From a virus: a DNA stretch of 53,039 nucleotides. This document shows, in pieces, positions 34,386-43,357 of this stretch. The position numbers were made by a program, and so were the translations under genes. The first letter of the stretch is position 1, and the number at the start of each line of letters is the position of its first letter. The notes under the pieces were generated by a model. It ran no database searches. It was not told the origin of the DNA and saw nothing but the letters and a program-made list of their open reading frames with translations. Where the stretch lies: positions 1 to 53,039 of the IMG/VR virus record IMGVR_UViG_3300021379_002077; one strand, 5' to 3'.

Positions 34386-35418
34386 AAACAAGCCTCTCTC
34401 AGCATCGCGTATTAAAACAATGCAAACTTGCACTTGGCAGTATTGGGCCAAGTATCATCTGAGGCTACCAGATAAATCTAATCATGGTTCTCTTCGTGGC
34501 ACAATTTGTCACGCAGTATTTGAGAATCTTGGTAATCCACGCCACAGGAAGCATTATAAGGCAATTATCAAAGCTCAGGATATAAATGCTAGTCCACCAA
34601 TTAAACGCATGGTAGAGGCTTATGCGAAGAAATATGAGATTGATGATTTTGAAAATATGGATCTCATCAACAAGATGACTGTTGAGGGTCTTAACTTTGA
34701 TTTCTTTGGTGACACAGACAGTAAACCCACAGAAGCTATTTCAGAAAAAGATTTTGATATTTCTGTAAATGAAGATGACAAGAACTACAGAATATTAGGT
34801 TTCATTGATAAACTTTTTTTATTTAAAAGGAAGAAGACGGCAATCATTAGAGACTTCAAAACATCAAAAAGTATTTTTGAGGGTAAAGAGTATACTGATA
34901 ACATGCAGGATTATATGTATTGTCTTGCTGTAAAATATTTATATCCAGAATACCTCAAGCGTAAGATGGAATTTTTATTCTTAAAATTTGACCTTCAAGG
35001 TGAAGGTTATTTAGAAATGGAGCCACTAGATGAATTGGATCTTGAAGGTTTTGAATATTTCCTTACAGATGTTCAAAAGGTCATCAATAATTTTAATGAG
35101 GAGACTGCAAAGAGTGGCCTTGCCTTTGATAAAGGATATCCATCTAAAGAAGAGGGGTTTGCTGGTAGGATTGTTTGTGGTAGAGCTGAATATGTTGGTC
35201 AACTAAAGAAGAATGGAGATTTAATGTGGCATTGTCCTTTTAAATTTCCGTTTGATTATTACCATCTGCTTGGAGAGGATGATCAGTTTATTAAATCTTC
35301 TTATACAAAAGGAGAACTCCAAGAGATGCTTGATGAAGGTATTGGAGTTAAAATTGAGCAAAAAAAATATAAAGGTTGCCCCGCTTTTTCATTTGACAGC
35401 CCGATGGATTTGCTTTAG
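34372..35418 (+). CDS. RecB/Cas4-like PD-(D/E)XK nuclease
   Basis: 348 residues. Start LSASRIKTMQTCTWQYWAKY is the typical first motif of RecB/AddB-type nucleases. GTICHAVFENLG holds the His, ILGFIDKLF the Asp of motif II, and IIRDFKTSKS the D-x-K of motif III (about residues 160). MQDYMYCLAVKYL is the usual QxxxY helix. Cys residues near residue 17 and in CGRAEYVG and HCPFKF could bind an iron-sulfur cluster as in Cas4, but this is not certain. Processes DNA ends in recombination. It overlaps the primase gene by 14 bases. Confidence 0.85.
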   Translation: MEKFENKPLSASRIKTMQTCTWQYWAKYHLRLPDKSNHGSLRGTICHAVFENLGNPRHRKHYKAIIKAQDINASPPIKRMVEAYAKKYEIDDFENMDLINKMTVEGLNFDFFGDTDSKPTEAISEKDFDISVNEDDKNYRILGFIDKLFLFKRKKTAIIRDFKTSKSIFEGKEYTDNMQDYMYCLAVKYLYPEYLKRKMEFLFLKFDLQGEGYLEMEPLDELDLEGFEYFLTDVQKVINNFNEETAKSGLAFDKGYPSKEEGFAGRIVCGRAEYVGQLKKNGDLMWHCPFKFPFDYYHLLGEDDQFIKSSYTKGELQEMLDEGIGVKIEQKKYKGCPAFSFDSPMDLL

Positions 35419-35427
35419 TATTCTTGC

Positions 35428-36129
35428 ATGACCCCGCTTTTTAAGAGTCAATTTAGTATAGGTAGATCTATACTTACTCCAGAAAAGATTCTCCAAATAG
35501 CTCAAGAAAATTATTTGGAGCGTGTCGTTCTTGTAGAAGACTCTTTTTACGGGTTTAGGATTTTTAACAAGCTCTTTCAAGAAGAGGATATACCTTTTGT
35601 TTTTGGGCTAAGGCTATCTGTTGTTAATGATGATATCGATCCTAATGAAAAGCCTAGTAAGTTGGTATTCTTTGCTAAGAATAATGACGGCATAAGAGCT
35701 TTAAAGAGGTTTTATTCTGACGCATCTCTTGACGAGAAAAATGCCTTAGTGTTAAGTCGTTATCCTACGGAGGACTTTGCTAATGTTTTGGTTGCTGTCC
35801 CGTTTTACGATTCCTATATCTTTAATAATATTTTTTATTTTGGTTTATCTCACTTAAATATTGATCGTTTAGATCCTATTTACTTTGTTGAAGATAATGA
35901 TCACCCTTTTGATTTTCAAATCAAGTCTGTCATTAATGGTCTTGCCGTGAAGACATCTAATGTTAAAACTATTCTTCATGAGAATAAAGAAGACTTTGAG
36001 GCTTTTCAAATGTATAAGGCTGCTTGTAGCAGATCTCAGGGCAAGAGTCCCACTTTTCAAAAACCTAACTTAGACCACTTCTGTTCAGACAAGTTCTGCT
36101 GGGAGTCATATAAAGATGCTACCTCATAA
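35428..36129 (+). CDS. PHP-like domain of C-family DNA polymerase, degenerate
   Basis: 233 residues. The segment order matches the N-terminal PHP domain of Pol III alpha: the first strand region MTPLFKSQFSIGRSILTPEK, ERVVLVEDSFYGFRIFNKLF in place of the usual LTDHGN helix, IPFVFGLRL and a final helix set. The metal-binding His/Asp residues are mostly lost (for example SQFS for HSxYS, and TSNVKT for ATNDVHY), so it is probably a structural piece rather than a phosphatase. It overlaps the exonuclease gene by 14 bases. Confidence 0.75.
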   Translation: MTPLFKSQFSIGRSILTPEKILQIAQENYLERVVLVEDSFYGFRIFNKLFQEEDIPFVFGLRLSVVNDDIDPNEKPSKLVFFAKNNDGIRALKRFYSDASLDEKNALVLSRYPTEDFANVLVAVPFYDSYIFNNIFYFGLSHLNIDRLDPIYFVEDNDHPFDFQIKSVINGLAVKTSNVKTILHENKEDFEAFQMYKAACSRSQGKSPTFQKPNLDHFCSDKFCWESYKDATS

Positions 36130-36730
36130 TCAAAAATATTTAGTATTCGATACTGAGACTGAAGGATTGAATCTTCATTCTTCTCGTCCTTGGCAAGTCG
36201 CTTGGTTGATTTGTCAAGGCAACAAAGTCTTGGAGAGGCATGATCGTCTTATTAATTATAAGGATCTTGAGATGAGTAAAACTGTAGAGAAGTTAACTGG
36301 TTTTACTTGGGATAGATATAACGCAGAGAAAGAGCCTCTAAAGAAAGTTTGGTCTGATTTTAAAAAGTATTTATTCAATCCAGAATACAAGATTGTTGGG
36401 CAGAACTTACTTGGCTTCGATGTTTATATGGTTGCGATTATGCAACGTCTTTTAGGCGAGACTCCAGACTATTCTTATTTGACCAGAATCTATGACACTA
36501 GGGCTTTAGGAAAAGCTTATAGAGAAGAGTTAGATAAACCCAATAAAGATTTTCTTAGTTGGCAATATAAGATAATTCATGACAGGACTCTAAAAGCAAG
36601 AGTCTCTCAGCTTCAGTTGTTGAAGTTTTTTGGTATAGATTTTGAGGAAGATAAATTGCATGATGCATTATATGATAACGAGATGTGCTTTAAGGTTTTT
36701 TGTGCGCTTAAAAAAGAAATGGGGTTATAA
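36116..36730 (+). CDS. 3'-5' exonuclease (DEDDh, DnaQ/PolC-type)
   Basis: 204 residues. LVFDTETEGLN gives Asp12 and Glu14 of motif I; QNLLGFDVYM carries the motif II Asp; HDALYDN is the HxAxxD motif III of DEDDh enzymes. It is probably the proofreading exonuclease of the phage polymerase. Its place exactly between the PHP-like ORF and the polymerase core mirrors PolC, where the exonuclease is inserted in the PHP domain. It overlaps both neighbours. Confidence 0.9.
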   Translation: MLPHNQKYLVFDTETEGLNLHSSRPWQVAWLICQGNKVLERHDRLINYKDLEMSKTVEKLTGFTWDRYNAEKEPLKKVWSDFKKYLFNPEYKIVGQNLLGFDVYMVAIMQRLLGETPDYSYLTRIYDTRALGKAYREELDKPNKDFLSWQYKIIHDRTLKARVSQLQLLKFFGIDFEEDKLHDALYDNEMCFKVFCALKKEMGL

Positions 36731-39285
36731 TGTTTGAAGATTTTACAGTTTATGATGATTGCGAGCCAGTTGGTGTAGAGCTACCTAAAACAGAGGTAAG
36801 CAATGAAGTTCTGAAGGATTTAGAACTTTTAGAAGGAGCTTCTAACGAAGATATTATGTATCAGCTTGCTCGTAAGGGTCTGAGGGAAAAGGGTATTACC
36901 AAATATCCCAACAAAAAAGTTTATTTTGATAGGACGCTACAAGAGCTTGAGACTTTTGTTGAGTTGGGGTTTACTGATTACATCTTGCTTAACTGGGATG
37001 TTTTAAACTTCTGTCACGAGAATGATATTCCAACTGGTGCTGGTCGAGGATCAGCTGCTGGTTCTTTAGTTTTATATCTACTTGGAGTAACCAATATTGA
37101 TCCGATTCCTCACAATCTTTTCTTTGAGAGATTTGTTTCAAAGAGTCGAGCTAAGAAGGTTTATGATGTTCGGAATAAGGAGTTCCTCGTTGGTAGTCTT
37201 CTCCCTGATGTTGACTCTGACATTAGTTATGAGCAGCGGCAAAAAGTTATCGAATATATTGAGAAGAAGCACGAAGGTAGAACGGCCAAGATTTTAACCT
37301 TTAATACTTTTAGTTCTAAGCTTTGCATTAGAGAGGCAACAAAATATTTTGATGAAGCAAAAGAAGATCAGGCCAATGCAGTTAGTGATATGATTCCCAA
37401 ACTACATGGAAAAGTTTCTTCCTTGTCTAATGCTGAAGATGAGAGTGAGAAGTTTTCTGCTTGGGTTAAAAAGCATAAGAGGACTTTTGAGAACGCAAAG
37501 AAGGTTGAGAATCTAATTAAGAATACAGGAGTTCATCCTTCTGGTATCGCGATCTGCTCTCAAACTATTCGTGATGTTGTTCCAATCCAAAGAACTAAAG
37601 ATGGTGACTTTGTTACTGGATACAATATGCATGATGTGGCTGACTTAATGGTTAAGTTTGATATTCTTGGACTGAGGACTCTTACCATCGCACATAGAAC
37701 CTGTGATAAGATTGGTATTGATATAGATGACATTGATCCAAATGATAAGTTCATCTATGATGCTTTGCAGGATTACAATCATCCAGAGGGTTTGTTTCAG
37801 ATTTCAGCAGAGACAAACTTTAGGGTTTGCCAAGAAGTTAAGCCCGAATCTCTTAATGAACTTTCTGACGTAGTTGCTTTGGCTCGGCCTGGGGCATTAC
37901 AGTTTGTTGATACATATGTCAATCAAAAAAATGCTCCATCTGAATTAAATCTTCACCCCGAATTAGATGAGATTCTTTCTTGGTCAAAGAATGTTATTCT
38001 TTATCAGGAACAGTTGATGCAGATTGCCAACAAGGTATTTGAACTGACTCTTGAAGAAGCTGAGATTCTCCGTAGAATTGTTGGTAAGAAGAAGGTGGAT
38101 GAGATGCCTCAATGGAAAGACCGAATTTATGAAGCTGGAGAAAAGTTAGGTCTTGATGAAAGGATTAGTGATTTCTATTGGAATGCCTTGCAAGCATCAG
38201 CAGACTATTCTTTTAACAAGTCTCATAGTTTCGCTTATGCAGAACTTGCTGCTAAAACGGTTTACTTGAAGTATAAACATCCACAGGAATTCTTTTTATC
38301 TGTTCTTGAGTCTTCGGAGTTTGATCCAGATCCTTTAAATGTTGTTGCATCTGTTCATGAAGAGCTTGGTGATTTTGGAATTAAACTTTTGCCACCAAAT
38401 TTATTTAAGTCTCAAATGAATTTTAGTATTGAAGATGGCAATATTCGTTATGGGTTAAATAGCATCAAGGGAATCTCTCAGAAGTCTATTGAAAGCCTTA
38501 TTGCTTTTAGAGGAAAGAGTTTTGACAGTAAGTATGATGTTTTTGAAGCCGCGAAAGAATGTGGCATTAACATTTCTGTTTTGGCTGCTCTCATTCAAGC
38601 TGGAGCTATGGATGACTCTACAGAAGGAAGAAGTAGGTTGGTCCTTGAGGCTCAAGCATTCAATATTTTAACCGATAGAGAAAAACGTAATTTTATTAAA
38701 TATAAAGATAGATTTGGCGATGATATTTTAAATGCCATTGCTGAAGCAATCAAAGTAAATGCTATCGGTGATGACAACAAACCAATGATGAAGGATAGTC
38801 GCTTTGAAACATTTAAGAAGAAGTTTAAAGGTTACAAAGACATCTTTGACAAGAATAAATCTCATCAAAAGTTCTCTAATTGGTGGTATGAGAATTCACT
38901 CCTTGGTTACAGTTATTCCCACGATTTAAAAGATTGTTTTGAGGATCAGTTTGGCTCTATGCATTCTCTTAAAGAAGCAAATGATCTTTCTGAGCGATCT
39001 CCTTTCAAAACAGTTTGCCAAGTAAAAGATTATTATGTCCGTACTTCTCAAAATGGGAATAAGTATATGGTTATCATAGCTTCTGATAATACAGCTTCTT
39101 CTAAATTTATTTTTATGGATAATAGTGAGTCTGACAAACTTACTGATTTTTTAAATACCTACAAAATGTCAAAAGATGCGATTTTAGTCTTGAATGCTAG
39201 CAAAAACCGTGATAGTAGTTTTATCAATTCAGCGAGGGTTATCGATACTAAGATCATGATGAAGCTGAAGGATCTCAAAAAATAA
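36730..39285 (+). CDS. DNA polymerase III alpha-type (C-family) catalytic core
   Basis: 851 residues, against about 1160 for DnaE because the PHP is separate. Signature GAGRGSAAGSLVLYLLG (about residues 104-120), catalytic Asp162 and Asp164 in PDVDSDIS, and the third Asp, D311, in KFDILGLRTL. ALARPGAL, YQEQLMQ and KSHSFAYAELA are further DnaE blocks. A C-terminal OB-type domain is seen from about residue 760 (VCQVKDYYVRTSQNGNKYMV). Replicates the phage genome together with the separate exonuclease and helicase-primase. No sliding clamp or clamp loader is recognised in the window. Confidence 0.95.
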   Translation: MFEDFTVYDDCEPVGVELPKTEVSNEVLKDLELLEGASNEDIMYQLARKGLREKGITKYPNKKVYFDRTLQELETFVELGFTDYILLNWDVLNFCHENDIPTGAGRGSAAGSLVLYLLGVTNIDPIPHNLFFERFVSKSRAKKVYDVRNKEFLVGSLLPDVDSDISYEQRQKVIEYIEKKHEGRTAKILTFNTFSSKLCIREATKYFDEAKEDQANAVSDMIPKLHGKVSSLSNAEDESEKFSAWVKKHKRTFENAKKVENLIKNTGVHPSGIAICSQTIRDVVPIQRTKDGDFVTGYNMHDVADLMVKFDILGLRTLTIAHRTCDKIGIDIDDIDPNDKFIYDALQDYNHPEGLFQISAETNFRVCQEVKPESLNELSDVVALARPGALQFVDTYVNQKNAPSELNLHPELDEILSWSKNVILYQEQLMQIANKVFELTLEEAEILRRIVGKKKVDEMPQWKDRIYEAGEKLGLDERISDFYWNALQASADYSFNKSHSFAYAELAAKTVYLKYKHPQEFFLSVLESSEFDPDPLNVVASVHEELGDFGIKLLPPNLFKSQMNFSIEDGNIRYGLNSIKGISQKSIESLIAFRGKSFDSKYDVFEAAKECGINISVLAALIQAGAMDDSTEGRSRLVLEAQAFNILTDREKRNFIKYKDRFGDDILNAIAEAIKVNAIGDDNKPMMKDSRFETFKKKFKGYKDIFDKNKSHQKFSNWWYENSLLGYSYSHDLKDCFEDQFGSMHSLKEANDLSERSPFKTVCQVKDYYVRTSQNGNKYMVIIASDNTASSKFIFMDNSESDKLTDFLNTYKMSKDAILVLNASKNRDSSFINSARVIDTKIMMKLKDLKK

Positions 39286-41570
39286 TGAATAGTTTACCAT
39301 TTACTCCTCAAATACGTTCTGTATTTAACCAGTCTCAAGATTTATCTTTAGAATTACAAAGGAGCGGGGTAGATCTCGACATATTTTTCCATTGTTTTAT
39401 TCATAATTTGAGTTTGTCTTGTGAGACTATTTTAGATCGATATGATCTTATAGAACCACTTCAACTTTCTTCAACGAATATCTTAACTAAGAAAAAGCCG
39501 ACTAAGACTGTATCTGGGAAGTTCACTCCAAAGCTAAATAAGTTTGTAGATAATTGTGAGAGAATGCAGGATCTGTTTAAGGGTGATTACATTACCCCAG
39601 AGGTAGTTCTTCTGAATTTTCTTAATGAAGATTATTGTCCAAAAGCTTTTAGAGAAGTCGTTGATAATGAAATGATTTCTGAGTTAATTAGTGACATCAC
39701 TCTTTTTTCTAAAGATAAAGAGTTAGAAGATTTCTCAGATACATTTCTTGATTCTATCACAGATAGTTCTCCAGAAAACTGGGTGGATATGTTTGATGAT
39801 AATCCAATTTTAGATGAATTTGCAGAAAATTTAAATAAGAAGGCAGCTAATGATGAATTTGATAAGATTGTAGATTTTGATGACAAGATTTCTGAGATAG
39901 CTACAATTCTTTGTAGGAAGAAAAAGCCAAATGCTATCCTTGTTGGTCCTGCTGGAACTGGTAAGACCTCTTTGGTAGAAGGTTTGGCGGCTAAGATTGT
40001 AAATGGAGAAGCTCCAGAGCTTATTGCTAATAAAGTCATCTATTGTTTAAGTTTGTCTAGCATGGTTGCTGGTACACAGTATCGAGGCCAGTTTGAAGAG
40101 CGTTTAGAAAAGTTTGTTAATGAAGTCAAAAAGCATGATAACATTATTTTGTTTATTGATGAGATCCACACTTTAGTTGGTGCAGGAGGCACTACAGAAA
40201 ATTCTCTTGAAGCTTCTAACATTCTCAAACCAGAGTTGGCTAGAGGCACTATTAGTTGTATTGGTGCTACTACAATTAATGAGTATACAAAGACAATCAA
40301 AAAGGATACTGCCTTAGATCGTCGATTTGAGAGGGTAACGATTAAGGAGCCTTCTAAGTTTCAAATGAAGGAGATTCTTCCTACAATTACATCTTATTAC
40401 GAAGATTTTCATGGCGTTACTTATACAGAAAATTTTATAAACAATGTTATTGATTACTGTGAAAAATATTTGCCGAACAAATATTATCCAGATAAAGCAA
40501 TTGATGTCATTGATCATTGTGGTGCTCAATCTAAAGTTAGTTATTGGGAACTTGATCCTTCTATAAAGAGTCTTCAAGAAGAGATTGTTGTTAATATTAC
40601 TCAAGGATCTTCTACAGACACTCTGCTTAATTTAATGAATGATAAGTTAATGAAGTGGGGGGAGGATATGAAAAAAGAATCTCCTAAAGTCACTCTTAAA
40701 CATCTTCAAGATTTCTTTTCAAAGAAGGAGAATCCTTTATGTAAGCCGAATATTCTTTCTGATTTATCTGAAGGTTTGAAGGATAGGTTTGTTGGTCACA
40801 ATCAAATGATTAACAAATTAATTGATGGAGTTTCTCTCTCAAACTATGGGCTTCATAAAAAAGGTGCTGCTCCAAGTATTTATTGTGTGACTGGACCAGC
40901 TTCTAGTGGTAAGAGTTTTTTCTGTTCTATCTTGAAGGATACTCTTGAAAAGAATGGTGTTAATGTTCTTCGTTATAGTGGCGTTCATTTTTCAGACGAA
41001 TACGCTAAATTTAAAATTCTTCCAGAATTGAATAACAATACTTCTCTTTGTGAAAAGATTAATATTCACCCGAATAGTGTTATTATTATTGATGACTTTC
41101 ATCGTGTTCACTTGTCTGTTAAAACTTTATTCGCTCAAATTTTAAAAGAGGGTAAGTTGCAAATGTCTAATGGTGATATTGCCGATTTTTCTAATGCTAA
41201 GATTTTTGTGACTAGTAATGTTGAGAACCATAATTCCATGGGTTTCAACTCTAACTCTGAGGAGCCAACCTCTTCTGTGTTTAAAGAATTAGTATCTCTC
41301 TTTGATAGCCATGTGTTTTTAAAACCATTGAAGAAGAAGGATATCTTTAGAGTTTTGTATCAAAAGCTTCAGAAGATTAATTTTGATTTAAAATTGAATA
41401 ACGTTCAAGTTAATTATACCCTCAAGTTCCTTAAGAAGTTTGCTAAGGATTCCGAAAACCTAATTGATTTTGAAGATCGTTTCGAGAAGCAAATAAATAA
41501 ATATATTAGTGATCAGATCACTTTGAATAAATCAAAAATTAATTTAGATAAAATGCCTAAATCTACTTGA
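39285..41570 (+). CDS. ClpA-like AAA+ unfoldase
   Basis: 761 residues, two AAA+ modules. D1: Walker A GPAGTGKT near 220, Walker B ILFIDEIHTLVGAGG near 290, GTISCIGATTINEYTKTI and DRRFERVTIKEP with an Arg finger. D2: GPASSGKS near 536, VIIIDDFHRVH near 600. The N-terminal 150 residues look like a shortened N-domain. In D2, residues 652-654 are Met-Gly-Phe at the position of the ClpP-docking IGL/IGF tripeptide. Likely unfolds proteins for host ClpP, or remodels replication complexes; its last position in the replication operon fits either role. Confidence 0.88.
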   Translation: MNSLPFTPQIRSVFNQSQDLSLELQRSGVDLDIFFHCFIHNLSLSCETILDRYDLIEPLQLSSTNILTKKKPTKTVSGKFTPKLNKFVDNCERMQDLFKGDYITPEVVLLNFLNEDYCPKAFREVVDNEMISELISDITLFSKDKELEDFSDTFLDSITDSSPENWVDMFDDNPILDEFAENLNKKAANDEFDKIVDFDDKISEIATILCRKKKPNAILVGPAGTGKTSLVEGLAAKIVNGEAPELIANKVIYCLSLSSMVAGTQYRGQFEERLEKFVNEVKKHDNIILFIDEIHTLVGAGGTTENSLEASNILKPELARGTISCIGATTINEYTKTIKKDTALDRRFERVTIKEPSKFQMKEILPTITSYYEDFHGVTYTENFINNVIDYCEKYLPNKYYPDKAIDVIDHCGAQSKVSYWELDPSIKSLQEEIVVNITQGSSTDTLLNLMNDKLMKWGEDMKKESPKVTLKHLQDFFSKKENPLCKPNILSDLSEGLKDRFVGHNQMINKLIDGVSLSNYGLHKKGAAPSIYCVTGPASSGKSFFCSILKDTLEKNGVNVLRYSGVHFSDEYAKFKILPELNNNTSLCEKINIHPNSVIIIDDFHRVHLSVKTLFAQILKEGKLQMSNGDIADFSNAKIFVTSNVENHNSMGFNSNSEEPTSSVFKELVSLFDSHVFLKPLKKKDIFRVLYQKLQKINFDLKLNNVQVNYTLKFLKKFAKDSENLIDFEDRFEKQINKYISDQITLNKSKINLDKMPKST

Positions 41571-41594
41571 TTTTATTGATTTATGATTTATAAT
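41567..41594 (+). promoter_or_regulatory. Candidate sigma-70-type promoter before small-gene cluster
   Basis: TTGATT (41567-41572) and TATAAT (41589-41594) are spaced by 16 nt, a good match to a host-type promoter. The start codon at 41604 follows closely. It would drive the small genes downstream independently of the replication operon. Confidence 0.45.
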
Positions 41595-41603
41595 AATGCC
41601 GTG

Positions 41604-41813
41604 ATGAAACTAAATCGCAAGCAAACAATCGCTCTCAATGCGATTCGTAAAACAAAAGGCCGCTTTTTTGGTCTTTACACCACTCAAGGAGAAGCTGTAA
41701 ATGCTCAGTTTCTTGGAGAGACAAATGCGTATATTCGCATTTTTGATCGTAATAATCGTACTACTCGTCGGCTTGCAAAAACAAGCCTTGATCGAGTTTC
41801 TTGTGGAAAATAA
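41604..41813 (+). CDS. Small basic hypothetical protein
   Basis: 69 residues from the ATG at 41604 (MKLNRKQTIALNAIRKTKGR); an earlier in-frame ATG at 41583 would include the -10 region of the candidate promoter, so the later start is preferred. Basic, with a strand-rich middle (FFGLYTTQGEAVNAQFLGE) and RTTRRLAKTSLDRV near the end. Possibly nucleic-acid-binding; function unknown. Its stop overlaps the next ATG (TAATG). Confidence 0.6.
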   Translation: MKLNRKQTIALNAIRKTKGRFFGLYTTQGEAVNAQFLGETNAYIRIFDRNNRTTRRLAKTSLDRVSCGK

Positions 41814-41962
41814 TGAGCGGCTCAACTTCTAAGTATCTTAGGAGCTTGATTTCATTTCAAGCAGATCCAATCATGAAAAGAGTTTACAAGCGTTTGAAAA
41901 AGCGTTATACAGAACTCCCACATAACAAAAAACATCTAATTAAATCTTACATTAATCTATGA
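41813..41962 (+). CDS. Small basic hypothetical protein (49 residues)
   Basis: A 49-residue ORF beginning MSGSTSKYLRSLISFQADPI and rich in Lys and Arg (KRVYKRLKKRY). Its start overlaps the upstream stop as TAATG and its stop overlaps the next ATG as ATGA. This stop-start chaining, with no gap, supports a real gene though it is very short. Perhaps a nucleic-acid-binding peptide; not recognised. Confidence 0.6.
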   Translation: MSGSTSKYLRSLISFQADPIMKRVYKRLKKRYTELPHNKKHLIKSYINL

Positions 41963-42159
41963 ACGAAGAAAACAAAAGTAGTGAGTGGTCAGAGCGCGAA
42001 GTTGGTGCTCTGTGGCGCAAGGGTGGAGATAAGCCCTTTTATTCTGGAAACTTAACAGTCAATGGTGAAAAACTTGAGATTGTGATTTTCCCAAACAAGT
42101 ACAAAGAGAAGGATACTCAGCCTGATCTTCGTATTTATAAAAGCAAGGCTCCTCAGTAG
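41959..42159 (+). CDS. Small hypothetical protein
   Basis: 66 residues. REVGALWRKGGDKPFYSGNL and KLEIVIFPNKYKEKD are typical of the small DUF736-like beta proteins found in phages and plasmids (GALW followed by strands). Function of that group is not established. It chains with the previous gene by ATGA. Confidence 0.65.
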   Translation: MNEENKSSEWSEREVGALWRKGGDKPFYSGNLTVNGEKLEIVIFPNKYKEKDTQPDLRIYKSKAPQ

Positions 42160-42161
42160 GT

Positions 42162-42362
42162 ATGAACGAAAGTTTAACTGAGGAACAGCTAAACAATCTA
42201 AAACAAGCTTTGGTTAACAAGATTGCTGGTAATTTAACATTCAATGAGTTGATAGATATTATTACGACTTTATCTCTCGAAGAGGTTGAGAAACAGCTTA
42301 AAGAAATGACTGAAGAAGAAAAACTTCAAACTTATAATGAAGTTTTTGCAGAAGAAGTGTAA
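42162..42362 (+). CDS. Small acidic helical hypothetical protein
   Basis: 66 residues: MNESLTEEQLNNLKQALVNK then helices with many Glu and Leu. Probably two or three amphipathic helices. No motif recognised. It lies two bases after the previous stop and nine before the next start. Confidence 0.55.
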   Translation: MNESLTEEQLNNLKQALVNKIAGNLTFNELIDIITTLSLEEVEKQLKEMTEEEKLQTYNEVFAEEV

Positions 42363-42371
42363 CAACCATTA

Positions 42372-43346
42372 ATGGAATACGATTTTTCTAAAGAAGCAAA
42401 AGAATTTCTTGAATCTCAGTCTGCCAAGCGATCTGGGCCTAAAAGCGGAGCGCAAACTCCTGCAAAGCCTAGTGAGCGCAAAAAAGGTTCTAGTAAGAAC
42501 GAAAAGGGTAGTGCTGGTAAAGACGGAAAATCCATTACTTTTTCAGAAAAAGTCGTTAATGCTCTCAAAACTAAAGTAAAAGAGCATAATGAGAAGTATT
42601 CTAAAAAGGTTTCACTGACTCAGCTTAAAAAAGTATACCGCAGAGGTGCGGGAGCATTTAGCTCTAGTCACCGTCCTAACAAGACCAGAGGTCAATGGGC
42701 GATGGCTAGGGTTAATATGTTTTTAAAAATGATGCGTGGTGGTAAAGTTAAAAAAGCTTATCGTGCAGCGGATCAGGACATTGCAAAAGGTTCTGAAGAT
42801 TATTATTTAGAAGAAGAGGGAAGAGCGTTTGTCGATTTTGATGAACTTGATTTTGCTCTTGCTCGTTTGGATTTTGTAAAGATTGATGCTTCTGAAGAGT
42901 CTCATAAAGATATTGAAGATATTGATTACTCAGAGGCAGAAAAAAAGACTTTAAATAAACCATTTAGATTACCGAAAGGATCTAAAAAGAAGTTTGGTGT
43001 TTATGTTAAAAACCCAAAGACTGGTAATGTGATTATGGTTAAGTTTGGTGATCCTAATATGGAGATCAAACGTGACGATCCAGATCGTCGTCGTAATTTT
43101 AGAGCGAGACACAAATGTGATACCGCTAAAGATAAAACTACTCCTCGTTATTGGAGTTGTAAATTCTGGGCTAAGAAGCCTGTAAGTTCTATGGCATCTG
43201 AAGATGTCCTTGCTTGGGATGATGAAGAGCAGTTCTCTGAGTGGGGCTGGGATGATGAGTCATTCGCAGAGCATCAGGATCTACTTAATGGCTTCCCATT
43301 CTTAGAGGAAGTTGAAGTTGTTGTTGAAGACGAGGACGAGCTTTGA
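42372..43346 (+). CDS. Phage structural/prohead-type protein with conserved basic motifs
   Basis: 324 residues. Two recurring phage motifs are visible: KKVYRRGAGAFSSSHRP then GQWAMARVNMFLKMM (about residues 88-125), and DPDRRRNFRARHKCD then TPRYWSCKFW (about 236-268). These occur together in head-associated proteins of many large phages; their biochemical role is unclear. The ends are acidic (EVEVVVEDEDEL) and the N-terminus is Lys/Ser-rich. A capsid-associated or scaffolding function is inferred. A TATAAT box overlaps its 3' end and the gap after it, before the next gene. Confidence 0.55.
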   Translation: MEYDFSKEAKEFLESQSAKRSGPKSGAQTPAKPSERKKGSSKNEKGSAGKDGKSITFSEKVVNALKTKVKEHNEKYSKKVSLTQLKKVYRRGAGAFSSSHRPNKTRGQWAMARVNMFLKMMRGGKVKKAYRAADQDIAKGSEDYYLEEEGRAFVDFDELDFALARLDFVKIDASEESHKDIEDIDYSEAEKKTLNKPFRLPKGSKKKFGVYVKNPKTGNVIMVKFGDPNMEIKRDDPDRRRNFRARHKCDTAKDKTTPRYWSCKFWAKKPVSSMASEDVLAWDDEEQFSEWGWDDESFAEHQDLLNGFPFLEEVEVVVEDEDEL

Positions 43347-43352
43347 TATAAT
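43347..43352 (+). promoter_or_regulatory. TATAAT box just before the HldD-like gene
   Basis: TATAAT at 43347-43352 in the context TTTGATATAATG, preceded by TG as in an extended -10, lies six bases before the ATG at 43358. If used, the transcript would be almost leaderless. No good -35 was found. Confidence 0.35.
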
Positions 43353-43357
43353 GTATC

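Noticed and set aside
37560-37754. Leftward ORF inside the DNA polymerase gene
   Set aside because: The other strand has conserved catalytic motifs throughout, so this is a shadow.
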